This document shows, piece by piece, positions 47,998-57,592 of a DNA stretch of 64,000 bases. The first letter of the stretch is position 1. Every line of letters starts with the position of its first letter. The position numbers and the translations under genes are program-made. The notes beneath the pieces were generated by a model that worked only from the letters and a program-made list of their open reading frames with translations, made no database searches and had not been told where the DNA came from. Source of the stretch: Saccharopolyspora galaxeae (lineage in GTDB: Bacteria; Actinomycetota; Actinomycetes; Mycobacteriales; Pseudonocardiaceae); the NCBI RefSeq assembly GCF_016526145.1, contig NZ_JADDUE010000003.1, positions 535,434-599,433 of the forward strand. Reading direction: 5' to 3'.

Positions 47998-49232
47998 CAT
48001 CGACGACCGACCTGCTCGGCGCGGATGAGCGCGCGCGCCTGTTCCAGCGCATCATCAAGCCGCGCGTCCTCGCCGACCCCTACCCCGACTACGCGGAGTT
48101 GTTCGGCGATACCCGCGTCCTGGAAAGCCCGCTGCCGCAGGTGTTGGACGGCATCCTCCTGTCGTCCTACGAGGACTGCCTGGACCTGGTGCGCAGCCGC
48201 TCGTTCGGGGCGCTGGACGCAGCGCACCTGGACATGCTCGGCCACGAGTGGCGCAGCAGCGGCGCGGAGCGGGTGGTTCGCCGCGCGGTGGGATTCCGCA
48301 ATTCCCCGCAGCACCAGCACTTCCGCGCAGCAATGGCTCCCCATTTCACGCCCCGCCGCATCGCGGCGCTGCGCGATTCGATCAGCGCGACGGTGGACGA
48401 GGTCCTCGGCTCGCTCACGGGACGCGAAGCCGACCTCGTGGCGGACGTGGCACGCCCGCTCCCCGCCGCGGTCATGGGTTCGGTGTTCGGAATCGACCGC
48501 AGCACGACGCGGGAGCTGGTCCGGTTGGGCGAGGACACCGGCGCCATCCTGGACCCGATCCGGTCACCGGCCCAGAACCGGCGCATGGAAGCGTCGACCC
48601 TCGCCATGGTCGAGATCTTCGACGGGCTGATCGCCGAACGCCGGGCCGCCCCCGACGACACCCTGCTGTCGTCCATCGTCGAGGCCTTCTCCCGGGACGG
48701 CGAGGAACACGAGGACCTGGTGGGGAACCTGGTTTTCCTGTTCACCGCAGGCCACGAAACCCTCACCGGGTTCCTCGGGCTGGCGTTGCGCGCGCTGCTG
48801 GACGAGCCCGCGCAGGCCGATCTGCTGCGGAACGACCCGGATCTGGCGTCCTCGGCGGTCGAGGAGCTGCTGCGCTTCGACGCTCCGGTGCAGATGTTAT
48901 TCCGGATGGCCGACGAACCCGCGGTCCTCGGCGATCGGAAGGTGCAGCCTGGAACCCTTGTCATCGGTCTCGTAGGAGCTGCCCACCGCGATCCGCAGCA
49001 GTTCACCGCACCCGCCCGCCTCGACCTGACCCGCGACGGCGTGCGTCCGTTGAGTTTCGGCGCCGGGCCGCACTACTGCCTCGGAGCGGCGCTCGCGCGC
49101 CTCGAGGCCGAGGTCCTTCTTCCGCGCCTGCTGCGGGCGTTCCCCGGGATGCGCCCGTGCGGAAGTCCGCGGTTCCGTTCACCCGGTGTCGTCCTCCGCG
49201 GTCTGGAAACCCTGCCCGTCCTCCTACGCTGA
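47994..49232 (+). CDS. Cytochrome P450
   Basis: 412 aa, soluble bacterial type. I-helix FTAGHETLTGF (near residue 251), K-helix EELLRF (ExxR), and haem loop FGAGPHYCLGAALARLEAEVLLPRLL with the proximal Cys near 362. Close spacing with the hydrolase and glycosyltransferase suggests it oxidises the same small molecule. It needs a ferredoxin and reductase; fprA lies elsewhere in the window. No ferredoxin gene is adjacent. Confidence 0.94.
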   Translation: MTSTTDLLGADERARLFQRIIKPRVLADPYPDYAELFGDTRVLESPLPQVLDGILLSSYEDCLDLVRSRSFGALDAAHLDMLGHEWRSSGAERVVRRAVGFRNSPQHQHFRAAMAPHFTPRRIAALRDSISATVDEVLGSLTGREADLVADVARPLPAAVMGSVFGIDRSTTRELVRLGEDTGAILDPIRSPAQNRRMEASTLAMVEIFDGLIAERRAAPDDTLLSSIVEAFSRDGEEHEDLVGNLVFLFTAGHETLTGFLGLALRALLDEPAQADLLRNDPDLASSAVEELLRFDAPVQMLFRMADEPAVLGDRKVQPGTLVIGLVGAAHRDPQQFTAPARLDLTRDGVRPLSFGAGPHYCLGAALARLEAEVLLPRLLRAFPGMRPCGSPRFRSPGVVLRGLETLPVLLR

Positions 49233-49501
49233 GCGGGCCTGGGAGTGAGCGGTACCTGCTGCCCGACCCGGCCGGCGGTAGGTGGCTACCCGTTCGGGGA
49301 CAGCGGGAACGGCAGCAGCGGGGCGCCGTCCTGCGGTGGCGGCACCCTCCCTGTGTGGCCATCTCCGGCGCTCTTCGCACTTGTGGAGGTTGCGCTTCGC
49401 ACCCGAGATAAGTCCGGCCCGGATCAGAACTCGGAATACAGCTGGGCCGCCCACGTCATCATCGGTGACCTCATTTCGCGGCAGTGCTCCCAAACAGCAA
49501 T
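49233..49501. other. Region between the P450 stop and the hairpin
   Basis: No gene supported; the open frames lack ribosome sites and motifs. Confidence 0.4.
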
Positions 49502-49536
49502 CAGCCCCTATCGGCGTAGAACACCGATAGGGGCTG
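49502..49536. terminator. Strong bidirectional hairpin beside the tRNA remnant
   Basis: Perfect 13-bp stem CAGCCCCTATCGG / CCGATAGGGGCTG with a 9-base loop. It lies 17 bases past the 3' end of the leftward tRNA-Val remnant, where a tRNA terminator would be, and also ends the rightward P450 cassette. Confidence 0.85.
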
Positions 49537-49552
49537 TGAACTGCTAAAATCG

Positions 49553-49603
49553 TGGTGCGCGATGCTGGGATTGAACCAGCGACCTCTACCGTGTCAAGGT
49601 AGT
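49553..49603 (-). other. 3' half of tRNA-Val(GAC): attachment-site remnant
   Basis: On the minus strand the anticodon arm CTACC-TTGACAC-GGTAG, variable loop AGGTC, T-arm GCTGG-TTCAATC-CCAGC, 3' acceptor strand ATCGCGC, discriminator A and CCA are all present and well formed. The expected D-arm and 5' half are not: the next bases do not give a GCTC...GAGC stem, and only a chance-like GCGCGAG occurs at 49628-49634. A 3' half with the downstream terminator kept is what remains at the distal junction after a tyrosine integrase element inserts in a tRNA gene. Confidence 0.75.
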
Positions 49604-49748
49604 GGCCCTTCGATTCTGACCAGCACACTCGCGCTCCGCCGCAGGTCAGCGGGCTTCGTTCCTCCTCGTTCCGACGGGTTGTGGCGCGTTGAACCGCGTT
49701 CCGGTCGCCATCAGATCGCCATATGATCTTGACGTTGGACCGGGCTGC

Positions 49749-50321
49749 ATGCTGGCCGTCGTCCCCTCTCCGCCTTCTCGTCGATCCAGCCAACTCCGCA
49801 ATAGCCGCGGAAGTCGCCGGTCGACGAAGGCCCCGTTCTCAACGTCGGACGTCGACCGACCGCGTCAGAGCATTCGTCGTGCAGGTCGTTGTTCTAGTAA
49901 GTACCCGAAAGCGGACCTAACGCTAGAGCGTACGAACCACCGCGACCTACTGGTCGAAGGTCCAGAAATCCAGGTCAGCCCCGTAGACGGGCTCGCTCGA
50001 CAACTCGATGACGACCAGGTCCAGAAGCTCATCGAGGGCTACACCTCGGGCGCGACCGTCTACGAGCTGGGTGACCAGTTCGGCATCGAGCGCCGCACCG
50101 TGTCCGCGATCCTGCACCGCCACGGTGTCCCGATGCGCCGCCGCGGCCTGTCCACCGAGCAGATCGACGACGCCGTCCGGCTCTACAACCAAGGCTGGTC
50201 ACTGGCCCGGATCGCCGCACACATGGACGTCGCCGCCCGCACCGTCCGCCAACGCCTGCACGAGCGCGACGTCCCGATCCGCGACACCCACGGGCAGACC
50301 TGGGCAGGTGCAGCGCGATGA
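49749..50321 (+). CDS. Double helix-turn-helix protein, left copy
   Basis: 190 aa from the ATG at 49749; the start is uncertain and the first 85 residues look non-conserved. The C-terminal 105 residues hold two HTH units: [18 protein letters not shown] and [21 protein letters not shown], of the kind found in resolvase/sigma-like DNA-binding tails. A near-identical copy lies at 63364-63816. Overlaps the DUF2637 gene by ATGA. Likely part of the mobile element's regulation or transfer functions; exact role unknown. Confidence 0.65.
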   Translation: MLAVVPSPPSRRSSQLRNSRGSRRSTKAPFSTSDVDRPRQSIRRAGRCSSKYPKADLTLERTNHRDLLVEGPEIQVSPVDGLARQLDDDQVQKLIEGYTSGATVYELGDQFGIERRTVSAILHRHGVPMRRRGLSTEQIDDAVRLYNQGWSLARIAAHMDVAARTVRQRLHERDVPIRDTHGQTWAGAAR

Positions 50322-50345
50322 CCGCCACACCGTCCACACCGAGCC
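50001..50345 (+). repeat. Direct repeat, left copy (HTH gene end plus DUF2637 gene start)
   Basis: Aligns without gaps to 63496-63840 at a constant offset of 13495 bases, covering the HTH domain and the first codons of the DUF2637 gene. Identity is high but not complete by eye, so it is an old duplication or two related element ends. Confidence 0.8.
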
Positions 50346-51118
50346 CCGCTCCCGACCGGTCACTGCACCTGCAGTGCGCCTGCACCCTCCTGGTGGCCGT
50401 CGGCGCCGCCTACGTCTCCTACCGGCACGGCCGCGACTTCGCCCTGCGATTCGGCGCCGACGAGACCACAGCCACCCTCTGGCCGCTCATCGTTGACGGC
50501 TTGTTGACGATGGCGACCATCGAACTGTGGAAAACCGGCCACCGCCATCGCGCCACCGGCCAGTGGAAGGCATGGTTGTCGTTCGCCCTCGGGATCGGGT
50601 TGTCGCTGTGCGCCAACATCGCCTCCGCACCCGAGCTGAACGCCTTCTCCATCGCCGTAGCCGCCTGCCCACCACTCGCGCTACTGCTGTCAGTCGAACT
50701 GCTCAACCAGGCGCTCAAGCGGCGCCGAGCGGAGACGTCAAACGGCACCGGTCACGAGTCAGATGAGAACGCATCACCAGAGCCGTACTCACCGGACACC
50801 GGTGAAACCCGCCCGTTGTCGAAGGGCTCCGAGACGAGTGCCGAGGTGCCAGCGCTGCGCACGATGGTGAACAACGTGCCTGGTCACTGCACCAACAGCG
50901 CTGACGCTGGCTCAGGAGTACCGCACGGTGAGGATGCTGATCCGCTGCGCGCAAAGGCATACCGGCTCGACGCCGAACACTGGAACCTCTACCAACGTCC
51001 GATCTCAGCCGACACCCTCCGCCGCAAGCTCAGCATCGGCTCGAAACGAGCACGCGCCCTCACCCACCACCTCCGCCAGCAACGCCAACCCGGAGCGATG
51101 CTGGCAGCGGTGGAATAG
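50318..51118 (+). CDS. DUF2637 membrane protein (mobile-element transfer type)
   Basis: 266 aa. Four hydrophobic helices in residues 15-135 ([84 protein letters not shown]) are typical DUF2637 of actinomycete integrative elements and plasmids. The C-terminal cytoplasmic part ends in a winged-helix-like segment ([34 protein letters not shown]). Such proteins are found with transfer and spread genes. A truncated copy starts at 63813. Confidence 0.83.
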   Translation: MTATPSTPSPAPDRSLHLQCACTLLVAVGAAYVSYRHGRDFALRFGADETTATLWPLIVDGLLTMATIELWKTGHRHRATGQWKAWLSFALGIGLSLCANIASAPELNAFSIAVAACPPLALLLSVELLNQALKRRRAETSNGTGHESDENASPEPYSPDTGETRPLSKGSETSAEVPALRTMVNNVPGHCTNSADAGSGVPHGEDADPLRAKAYRLDAEHWNLYQRPISADTLRRKLSIGSKRARALTHHLRQQRQPGAMLAAVE

Positions 51119-51178
51119 ACGCCGTGGCCCTTACCCGCATGAACGACCTTCCGTCGGGTAAGGGCCACGCGTCTGAGG

Positions 51179-52183
51179 TCAGCGCGCGGCGGTTCCGACC
51201 TTGGCGGCGTATCCACCGCCTGTGTGTTCTGGAGCGATGTGTGCCGCACTGGTCGCTTCGTGTTCGGCGAGCCAGCGTTCGGCGTCTATGGCTGCCGCAC
51301 AACCAGAGCCGGCCGCGGTGATGGCCTGGCGGTAGGTCTTGTCGACCAGGTCGCCTGCTGCGAAGACACCGGGGATTCCGGTTTGCGTGGTGGGCTGTTG
51401 CACGAGGACGTATTTCTCTTCGTCAACGTGGAGTTGGTCGCGGACCAGTTCGCTGCGGGGTTCGTGTCCGATCGCGACGAACATGCCGCTGACCGGAAGC
51501 TCGGATTCGGCACCGGTGACTGTGTCCTGCAGCTTCAACCCGGTGACCGCGGTGTCGCCGACGACCTCGGTGACGACGGCGTTGGTGCGCCACTTGATCT
51601 TCTCGTTCGCGCGGGCGCGTTCGAGCATGATCTTGGAGGCGCGGAATTCCTCGCGGCGGTGGATGATCGTGACCGAGCGGGCGAAGCGGGTGAGGAAGGT
51701 CGCTTCCTCCATCGCCGAATCGCCGCCGCCGACGACGGCGATGTCCTGGTCGAGGAAGAAGAACCCGTCGCAGGTGGCGCAGGACGACACACCGCGCCCG
51801 AGCAGGCGTTCCTCGCCGGGCACTCCGACGTAGCGGGCGGCGGCGCCCATCGCGAGGATGATGGCCTTGGCCCGGTACTCGACGCCATTGGCGAGGACCG
51901 TTTTCGTCTCACCGCTGAGGTCGATGTTCTCGACGTCCTCGGTTCTCAGTTCGGCACCGAAGCGCAGGGCTTGGTTGCGCATCTGCTCCATGAGTTCGGG
52001 ACCCATGATGCCGTCGCGGAAGCCCGGATAGTTCTCGACCTCGGTGGTGGTCATCAGCGCGCCACCGAACTGGGTGCCCTCGAAGACAAGGGGGTCGAGT
52101 TCGGCCCGAGCGGCATACACGGCGGCGGTATATCCGGCGGGGCCGGAGCCGACGATGATCAGGTTGCGGATCTCGCTCGTCAC
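51179..52183 (-). CDS. trxB: Thioredoxin reductase of the ars operon
   Basis: 334 aa. FAD site [18 protein letters not shown], redox disulfide CATC (135-138), NADPH site [17 protein letters not shown] and the C-terminal [34 protein letters not shown]. The GTG start overlaps the arsC stop, so it is made with ArsC. It would keep thioredoxin reduced for arsenate reduction. No thioredoxin gene is in the window, so the chromosomal one is presumably used. Confidence 0.93.
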   Translation of the reverse strand: MTSEIRNLIIVGSGPAGYTAAVYAARAELDPLVFEGTQFGGALMTTTEVENYPGFRDGIMGPELMEQMRNQALRFGAELRTEDVENIDLSGETKTVLANGVEYRAKAIILAMGAAARYVGVPGEERLLGRGVSSCATCDGFFFLDQDIAVVGGGDSAMEEATFLTRFARSVTIIHRREEFRASKIMLERARANEKIKWRTNAVVTEVVGDTAVTGLKLQDTVTGAESELPVSGMFVAIGHEPRSELVRDQLHVDEEKYVLVQQPTTQTGIPGVFAAGDLVDKTYRQAITAAGSGCAAAIDAERWLAEHEATSAAHIAPEHTGGGYAAKVGTAAR

Positions 52184-52854
52184 CGCGCGGCCTCCGGTGC
52201 CAGTTCGGCGAGCAGGCTGGTGACGCGGCGGTCGATCTCGTCGCGGATGGCGCGGACTTCCTCGACCGACTTCCCGGCGGGGTCGTCAAGTTCCCAGTCG
52301 AGGTAGCGCTTGCCGGGGAAGACCGGGCAGGCATCCCCGCAGCCCATCGTAATCACGACGTCGGCGGCCTCGACCGCCTCGGTCGTCAAGGGCTTGGGGA
52401 ACTCCTGGGACAGGTCGAGGTCGAGTTCGGCCATCGCGTGCACCACCGCTGGGTTGATCGTCTCGGCCGGGGCGGAGCCGGCCGAACGGACGGTGACCCG
52501 ACCTTGGGCGCGGTGGTGCAGCAGCGCGGCGGCCATCTGGGATCGGCCTGCATTGTGCACGCAGACGAACAGCACTTCGGGGGTCGAGGACACGAGGGCT
52601 CCTTGGTTCTTGGCGATCGAGGTGAGGCGTTCGCGGGCGAAGCGCATCGCGAGGGTCGCGAGGTGGGTGTGCACCCGGGCGGTGGCGTTGAGTTGCGTGT
52701 AGGTCTCGTCCAGTACCGCGCGGATGGTCTCCGGGCCGAAGATCCCCTGAAACTGGGGTTGCAGGTCGGCGGTGGCGCGGTCGAGGAGTTCGGTGACGTG
52801 TGGGTCGGTCAGCCGGTATTCCTCGGCATCGTGGTGGTGGGGTGACGTGTTCAT
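52180..52854 (-). CDS. arsC: Arsenate reductase with N-terminal three-helix domain
   Basis: 224 aa from the ATG at 52854. Residues 1-90 form a helical domain ([39 protein letters not shown]); residues 92-224 are the low-molecular-weight phosphatase fold with CVHNAGRS (Cys98, CX5R) and resolving Cys172/Cys176 in [12 protein letters not shown]. This layout is that of the monomeric thioredoxin-linked Corynebacterium ArsC1' type, in keeping with trxB next to it. Reduces arsenate to arsenite. 100 bases downstream of arsR. Confidence 0.93.
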   Translation of the reverse strand: MNTSPHHHDAEEYRLTDPHVTELLDRATADLQPQFQGIFGPETIRAVLDETYTQLNATARVHTHLATLAMRFARERLTSIAKNQGALVSSTPEVLFVCVHNAGRSQMAAALLHHRAQGRVTVRSAGSAPAETINPAVVHAMAELDLDLSQEFPKPLTTEAVEAADVVITMGCGDACPVFPGKRYLDWELDDPAGKSVEEVRAIRDEIDRRVTSLLAELAPEAAR

Positions 52855-52954
52855 GGTCAGTCGCCTGGAGTTCGGTAGGGCGAGTCTTGGCTCGGGGCTT
52901 GCTTGGCTGGGGTCAGGTCTCCTATCGAGTGCTGTTGATGGGACGGCGCTCGGC

Positions 52955-53323
52955 TCAGGCACAGGGGCGGCGGATGGCCTGGGCATGGTGTGCCTGCGCG
53001 GTGAGGTTCGCGATGCCGACGGTGAGCAGGCTCAGCGCGTCCGGGCGCAGCCGGTAGTAGGTGTACCGCCCGCGCGGCTCGGCGGTGACGAAGCCAGCTT
53101 CGCGGAGAACACGCAGGTGGTGGCTGATGGTGGATTGCCGTGCTCCGGTGTCCTCCACCAGGTGGCAGGTGCACATCTGCTCACGGGCAAGCAGGCGCAC
53201 GATCTCCGCGCGGAGCGGGTCCCCGAAGAGCTTCACCACAGCCTCGGCAAGGTCGGGTTGCGCCTCCACAGCCTGCCCGGGAGCCTCTTCTGCGCCAGCA
53301 CCAGCAACGGGTGACATCAACAT
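52955..53323 (-). CDS. arsR: ArsR-family arsenite-responsive repressor
   Basis: 122 aa from ATG 53323 (ATG 53317 possible). Winged HTH: LFGDPLRAEIVRLLAREQMCTCHLVEDTGARQSTISHHLRVLREAGFVTAEPRGRYTYYRL. The CTC pair in the alpha-3 region (ELCVCDL-like) is the As(III) site of classical ArsR. The start lies inside a palindrome (53316-53331) that is probably its operator, giving autoregulation. Divergent from arsD-arsA-arsB. Confidence 0.93.
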   Translation of the reverse strand: MLMSPVAGAGAEEAPGQAVEAQPDLAEAVVKLFGDPLRAEIVRLLAREQMCTCHLVEDTGARQSTISHHLRVLREAGFVTAEPRGRYTYYRLRPDALSLLTVGIANLTAQAHHAQAIRRPCA

Positions 53324-53331
53324 AGTTCGAT
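53316..53331. promoter_or_regulatory. ArsR-type operator at the arsR start
   Basis: ATCAA-CATAGT-TCGAT, a five-base imperfect inverted repeat with six-base spacer. It matches the ATCGA-N6-TCGAT sites of the second ars module at nine of ten arm positions. Confidence 0.65.
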
Positions 53332-53465
53332 GAAAGCACCGGACGAGGCGTCCCGTCAAGCAACGACCACGAGGGTTCACGATGGCTATGAGCAGCCCTT
53401 TTAGCCGATTCCCTTCATTGCACAGAAGCCAGAGAGGCCGTGGTCACATCAGCTAAGTTTGATTC

Positions 53466-53481
53466 ATCAGCTTCGGTCGAT
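53466..53481. promoter_or_regulatory. ArsR-type operator upstream of arsD
   Basis: ATCAG-CTTCGG-TCGAT, about 45-60 bases upstream of arsD, same N6 spacing and same right arm as the other sites. Confidence 0.5.
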
Positions 53482-53524
53482 GTAGCGTCGGCTGGGTAGT
53501 ACTCCCAGCGGGAAGGGGTCCGTG

Positions 53525-53902
53525 ATGGCGTCTGTCGAGATTTATGACCCGGCGATGTGCTGTTCGACCGGGGTGTGTGGGCCATCGGTCGACCCGGCGT
53601 TGACGCAGTTCGCCGCTGACGTGGAGTGGCTGGACTCCGCGGGCGTGGAGGTCCACCGGTTCGGGTTGTCCTCCGAGCCCGGCCAGTTCGTGGAGAACGG
53701 CGAGGTCGGCGCGCTGCTGAAGGACAAGGGCGAAGAAGCCCTTCCTGCCGTGTTCGTCGACGGTGCACTGCGCACCTCCGGGCGGTATCCGACCCGCGTG
53801 GAACTGGCCGAGTGGACGGGTGTGGCCACCGAGCGCCCTGGCCTGCCGGTGATCGAGCAGTCTGAGCCCGGTAGTGGTTGCTGCGGCGGCGGGGAGTGCT
53901 GA
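53525..53902 (+). CDS. arsD: ArsD arsenite metallochaperone
   Basis: 125 aa. MASVEIYDPAMCCSTGVCG gives the Cys12-Cys13-Cys18 type As(III) site; thioredoxin-like fold continues with LPAVFVDGALRTSGRYPTRVELAEW. The C-terminus ends CCGGGEC, adding three vicinal-type cysteines. It hands As(III) or Sb(III) to the ArsA ATPase encoded next. ATG 53525 behind AAGGGG; two-base gap to arsA start. Confidence 0.95.
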   Translation: MASVEIYDPAMCCSTGVCGPSVDPALTQFAADVEWLDSAGVEVHRFGLSSEPGQFVENGEVGALLKDKGEEALPAVFVDGALRTSGRYPTRVELAEWTGVATERPGLPVIEQSEPGSGCCGGGEC

Positions 53903-53904
53903 GC

Positions 53905-55704
53905 GTGGGCACGGTGCCCGCCGATCAGGTCCTCGGCGGTCTGCTCCGGGTGCGCACGCCGTTCGTGTTCTTCACCGGCAAGGGCGGCGTGGGTAAGACC
54001 TCGACGGCGTCGGCGACGGCGATCGGACTGGCCGATGCCGGGCGCAGCGTGCTGGTGGCCAGCACCGACCCCGCCTCCAACCTCGACGAGGTCCTGGAGA
54101 CCACTGCGGGACGGGACCCGCGGCCGGTACCCGGGGTGACCGGGTTATTCGTGATGAACCTCGATCCGAACGTCGCGGCGGCCCAGTACCGGGAGAAGGT
54201 CCTCGGCCCGTACCGGGACAGCCTGCCCGCCTCAGCGGTGGAACAGATCGAAGAACAGCTCTCCGGCGCCTGCACGGTCGAGATCGCAGCATTCAACGAG
54301 TTCGTCGCGTTGCTGGCCGACCCGGAGATCCGCGAGCGGTTCGACCACGTGGTCTTCGACACTGCGCCCACCGGACACACGCTGCGCCTGCTGAGCCTGC
54401 CCAGCGCGTGGTCGGACTTCCTGGCCACCAGCCCCGGCGGCGCTTCGTGCATCGGCCCGCTGGCGGAGATGGGCGCGCAGCAGCAGCGCTATACCGAGGC
54501 GATGCACGCCCTGGCCGACGCTGATCAGACCACGCTGGTCCTGGTGACCCGACCCGAGCAGGGAGCACTGGCAGAAGCCGAACGGGCGTCTGCCGAACTG
54601 CGGGAACTGGGCGTCTGCAACCAGCGGTTGATCGTCAACGGCGTGTTCACTGCCACCCGCGACGACGATCCCCTGGCGCAGGCGTGGCAGCAGCGCGCTC
54701 AGGACGCGCTGACGCAGATGCCCGAGTCGTTGGCGGAGGTCACCGAGATCGAGTCCGTACCCTTGTTGCCGGAGCTGCCGCTGGGCGTGCGGGGCCTACG
54801 CGCCATGCTCTGCCCCATGCTGCCAGCGAGCGCGGTCTCAACAGCGGATGCCGTGTTGCCCGCCGGGGTGGCGACCCATGTGCGGGATCTGATCGAGGAG
54901 GTCGCCGCCAACGGCCGCGGTCTGGTGATGACGCTGGGCAAGGGCGGCGTCGGCAAGACCACGGTCGCCTCCGGGGTCGCCGTGGGGCTCGCTCGGCGGG
55001 GGCTTCCGGTCACGCTGACCACGACCGATCCGGCCGCGCATCTGGACACCTCGCTGGGCGACGGTCTTGGTGACCTGGAGGTCACGCGCATTGACCCGGT
55101 GGTCGAGACGGCGGCGTATACCGAGGCGGTGCTCGCCGAGGCCAGCGCGGACCTTGATGAGCAGGGCCGGGCTTTGCTGGTGGAGGACCTTCGGTCGCCG
55201 TGCACCGAGGAGATCGCTGTCTTCCACGCCTTCGCCCGCACCGTGGCCGCCGCCCAGGACCGGATCGTCGTGGTCGACACCGCCCCGACCGGGCACACGC
55301 TGTTGCTGCTGGATGCCTCGCGCAGCTACCAGCGCCAGTTGTCCCAGCAGTCCGGCCAGGCTCCACCGCCCGAGGCCGTGGAATTGCTCGACCGGCTGAC
55401 CGACCCGGATTACACCCGCGTCGTGCTGGTGACCCTGCCGGAGGCCACCCCAGTGCATGAGGCCGCCGCGCTACAGGGGGATCTCGCTCGGGCAGGCATC
55501 AAGCCGTTCGCCTGGGTGGTCAACCAGAGCTTGGCTGCGGCCTCCCCCGTCGACCCGCTGCTGGTGGCCCGCGCCGCCTCCGAACGCCGCTATCTCGCCG
55601 AGGTCGCCACCGACCACGCCGAGCGCACCGCTGTGCTGCCGTGGCGCGCGGCGACACCGGTCGGTGCCGAACAACTGGCGCTTCTCGCGAACGGCGAGCA
55701 CTAA
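53905..55704 (+). CDS. arsA: ArsA arsenite-activated ATPase (two-domain)
   Basis: 599 aa from the GTG at 53905 (GGGGAG eight bases upstream). Two homologous halves, each with a deviant Walker A: FTGKGGVGKTST (about 24-31) and TLGKGGVGKTT (about 345), and each with DTAPTGHT. Metal-site cysteines appear at the expected places: SGACTVEIAAF, ASCIGPLAEM and SPCTEEIAVF. Energises the arsenite pump ArsB; loaded by ArsD. Confidence 0.96.
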   Translation: MGTVPADQVLGGLLRVRTPFVFFTGKGGVGKTSTASATAIGLADAGRSVLVASTDPASNLDEVLETTAGRDPRPVPGVTGLFVMNLDPNVAAAQYREKVLGPYRDSLPASAVEQIEEQLSGACTVEIAAFNEFVALLADPEIRERFDHVVFDTAPTGHTLRLLSLPSAWSDFLATSPGGASCIGPLAEMGAQQQRYTEAMHALADADQTTLVLVTRPEQGALAEAERASAELRELGVCNQRLIVNGVFTATRDDDPLAQAWQQRAQDALTQMPESLAEVTEIESVPLLPELPLGVRGLRAMLCPMLPASAVSTADAVLPAGVATHVRDLIEEVAANGRGLVMTLGKGGVGKTTVASGVAVGLARRGLPVTLTTTDPAAHLDTSLGDGLGDLEVTRIDPVVETAAYTEAVLAEASADLDEQGRALLVEDLRSPCTEEIAVFHAFARTVAAAQDRIVVVDTAPTGHTLLLLDASRSYQRQLSQQSGQAPPPEAVELLDRLTDPDYTRVVLVTLPEATPVHEAAALQGDLARAGIKPFAWVVNQSLAAASPVDPLLVARAASERRYLAEVATDHAERTAVLPWRAATPVGAEQLALLANGEH

Positions 55705-55773
55705 CCCGACTGGTGGCCGGTAGCCGGCCGCCACCGACTCCGACTCACGCTCGACAGGAGAGACAACGACGCC

Positions 55774-57240
55774 ATGACTGTGGCAGCCATTCTGATCTTC
55801 CTCGCCACGCTCACCTTGGTGATCTGGCAACCCAAGGGCCTGGGCATCGGCTGGAGCGCGCTCGGCGGCGCGGTGGTGGCCCTGGCGACCACAGTGGTCC
55901 ACCTCTCCGACGTGCCCACCGTGGTCGGCATCGTCTGGAACGCGACCCTGGCCTTTGTCGCCGTGATCATCATTTCGCTGATCCTCGACGAGTGCGGCTT
56001 CTTCGAGTGGGCCGCACTCCACGTCGCCCGGTGGGGACGCGGACACGGCCGAGCGCTGTTCGTGTTGATCGTTCTGCTCGGGGCCGCGATCGCCGCGGTG
56101 TTCGCCAACGACGGCGCCGCGCTGATCCTGACCCCGATCGTCATGCAGATCATGCTCGCGCTGCGGTTCTCCCCGAAGGCATCACTGGGCTTCGTCATGG
56201 CCACCGGGTTCATCGCCGACACCGGCAGCCTGCCGCTGGTCGTGTCCAACCTGGTCAACATCGTCTCCGCCGACTTCTTCCACATCGACTTCGCCCGATT
56301 CGCCGCGGTCATGGTCCCGGTCGGCCTCGTCTCCGTGACCGCCAGCCTGGGCGTACTACTGCTGTACTTCCGCCGCTCGATCCCGAAGATCTACGATGTC
56401 ACCGCCCTGCGCCAGCCAGCGGAGGCAATCAGCGACCAGGTGACCTTCCGCGCCGGGTGGGGCGTGCTCGTCCTGCTGCTGATCGGCTACTTCGGCGCCG
56501 ACCCCATCGGCGTGCCGCTGTCGGTCGTTGCCGGATCCGGCGCGCTGATCCTCATCGCGGTCGCCGCCCGCAAGCCCGCCTTCGCCTTCCCTCAGTCCGT
56601 GCGTCAGCCGCTACCCGCGACCGTGGGCGCAGGAAGCGCGGGGACCGGCGAGCAGCACCCGGTGGGCGATCCGCGTAACACCGCCGACGAGGGCGATCTC
56701 GCAGCAGCCCCGGCCACGTCCGACGGCGACCGTCCGACCGGGCCGCGACGCATTCCGGTCGGCAAGGTCATCCGGGAAGCGCCCTGGCAGATCGTGCTGT
56801 TTTCGATCGGCATGTACCTGGTCGTCTACGGCCTGCGCAACCAGGGGCTCACCGGCGAGTTGGCCAAGCTGTTCGGGTTCTTCGCCAACCACGGGGTGCT
56901 GGCCGCCGCGCTGGGCACTGGTGTCGTGGTGGCGGTGCTGTCGTCGATCATGAACAACATGCCCACGGTGCTCATCGCCGCGCTGGCCATCGGCGCCGTC
57001 GGGGCGACCGGGCTCACCCACGAGGCGATGGTCTACGCCAACGTCATCGGCTCCGATCTCGGACCCAAGATCACCCCGATTGGCAGCCTGGCCACCCTGC
57101 TGTGGCTGCACGTGCTCGACCGCAAGGGAATGCACATCGGCTGGGGCCGCTACTTCCGCACCGGCATCGTCCTCACCATCCCCGTCCTGCTCGTCACGCT
57201 CGCCGCACTGGCCGGGTGGCTCACCATCATCGGCACCTAA
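55774..57240 (+). CDS. arsB: ArsB arsenite efflux transporter
   Basis: 488 aa with about 12 membrane helices. Sequence tracks classical ArsB closely: [105 protein letters not shown] and [27 protein letters not shown]. An extra hydrophilic loop of about 60 residues (275-335) lies where the family has a short one, near the presumed ArsA docking side. Extrudes arsenite, alone or with ArsA. Confidence 0.95.
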   Translation: MTVAAILIFLATLTLVIWQPKGLGIGWSALGGAVVALATTVVHLSDVPTVVGIVWNATLAFVAVIIISLILDECGFFEWAALHVARWGRGHGRALFVLIVLLGAAIAAVFANDGAALILTPIVMQIMLALRFSPKASLGFVMATGFIADTGSLPLVVSNLVNIVSADFFHIDFARFAAVMVPVGLVSVTASLGVLLLYFRRSIPKIYDVTALRQPAEAISDQVTFRAGWGVLVLLLIGYFGADPIGVPLSVVAGSGALILIAVAARKPAFAFPQSVRQPLPATVGAGSAGTGEQHPVGDPRNTADEGDLAAAPATSDGDRPTGPRRIPVGKVIREAPWQIVLFSIGMYLVVYGLRNQGLTGELAKLFGFFANHGVLAAALGTGVVVAVLSSIMNNMPTVLIAALAIGAVGATGLTHEAMVYANVIGSDLGPKITPIGSLATLLWLHVLDRKGMHIGWGRYFRTGIVLTIPVLLVTLAALAGWLTIIGT

Positions 57241-57294
57241 CCGGAATTCCGGGTCGGCAAGGTCGTCCCCGGGCACGCACGGAAGGAGACCGTC

Positions 57295-57546
57295 ATGCAT
57301 TGCTTCGACTGCGTAGAGCACAACGTCGAACGGCCAGCCGTGGGGACCTGTATGGACTGCGGCGCGGGCGTGTGCGCCGAACACGCCCGCCCTGAACGAC
57401 GACCGGTCACCTGCCGCATGAGTGCCGGCATGATCCCCGTGCAACAGCCAACACAAGTGGCTGCTCGTATCCTGCGCTGCTCGGCCTGCACCCAGGTCCG
57501 CACGACCGTCGCGGCCTGCGAAACACAGGGCGGCCGGAACTGCTAA
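57295..57546 (+). CDS. DUF2180 small zinc-ribbon-like protein
   Basis: 83 aa. MHCFDC, GTCMDCGAGVCAEHA and a later CSACTQV provide paired Cys/His ligands, the DUF2180 pattern. Such genes occur near actinobacterial ars loci; a metal or arsenite-binding role is possible but not shown. AAGGAG eight bases before the ATG. Lies between arsB and arsO on the same strand. Confidence 0.82.
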   Translation: MHCFDCVEHNVERPAVGTCMDCGAGVCAEHARPERRPVTCRMSAGMIPVQQPTQVAARILRCSACTQVRTTVAACETQGGRNC

Positions 57547-57592
57547 TGATCGCCAGGTCGTTCGAGGGCACTGTGAGCAGGCGGAGGTAGAC

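Noticed and set aside
49553..49634. Complete functional tRNA-Val gene
   Set aside because: The anticodon, T and 3' acceptor parts are good, but no D-arm forms and the supposed 5' acceptor strand has a mismatch and wrong spacing.
49224..49793. 189-codon minus-strand frame with HYLDTVEVAGSIPASRTT
   Set aside because: That string is the translation of the tRNA-Val remnant, not protein; no integrase motif precedes it.
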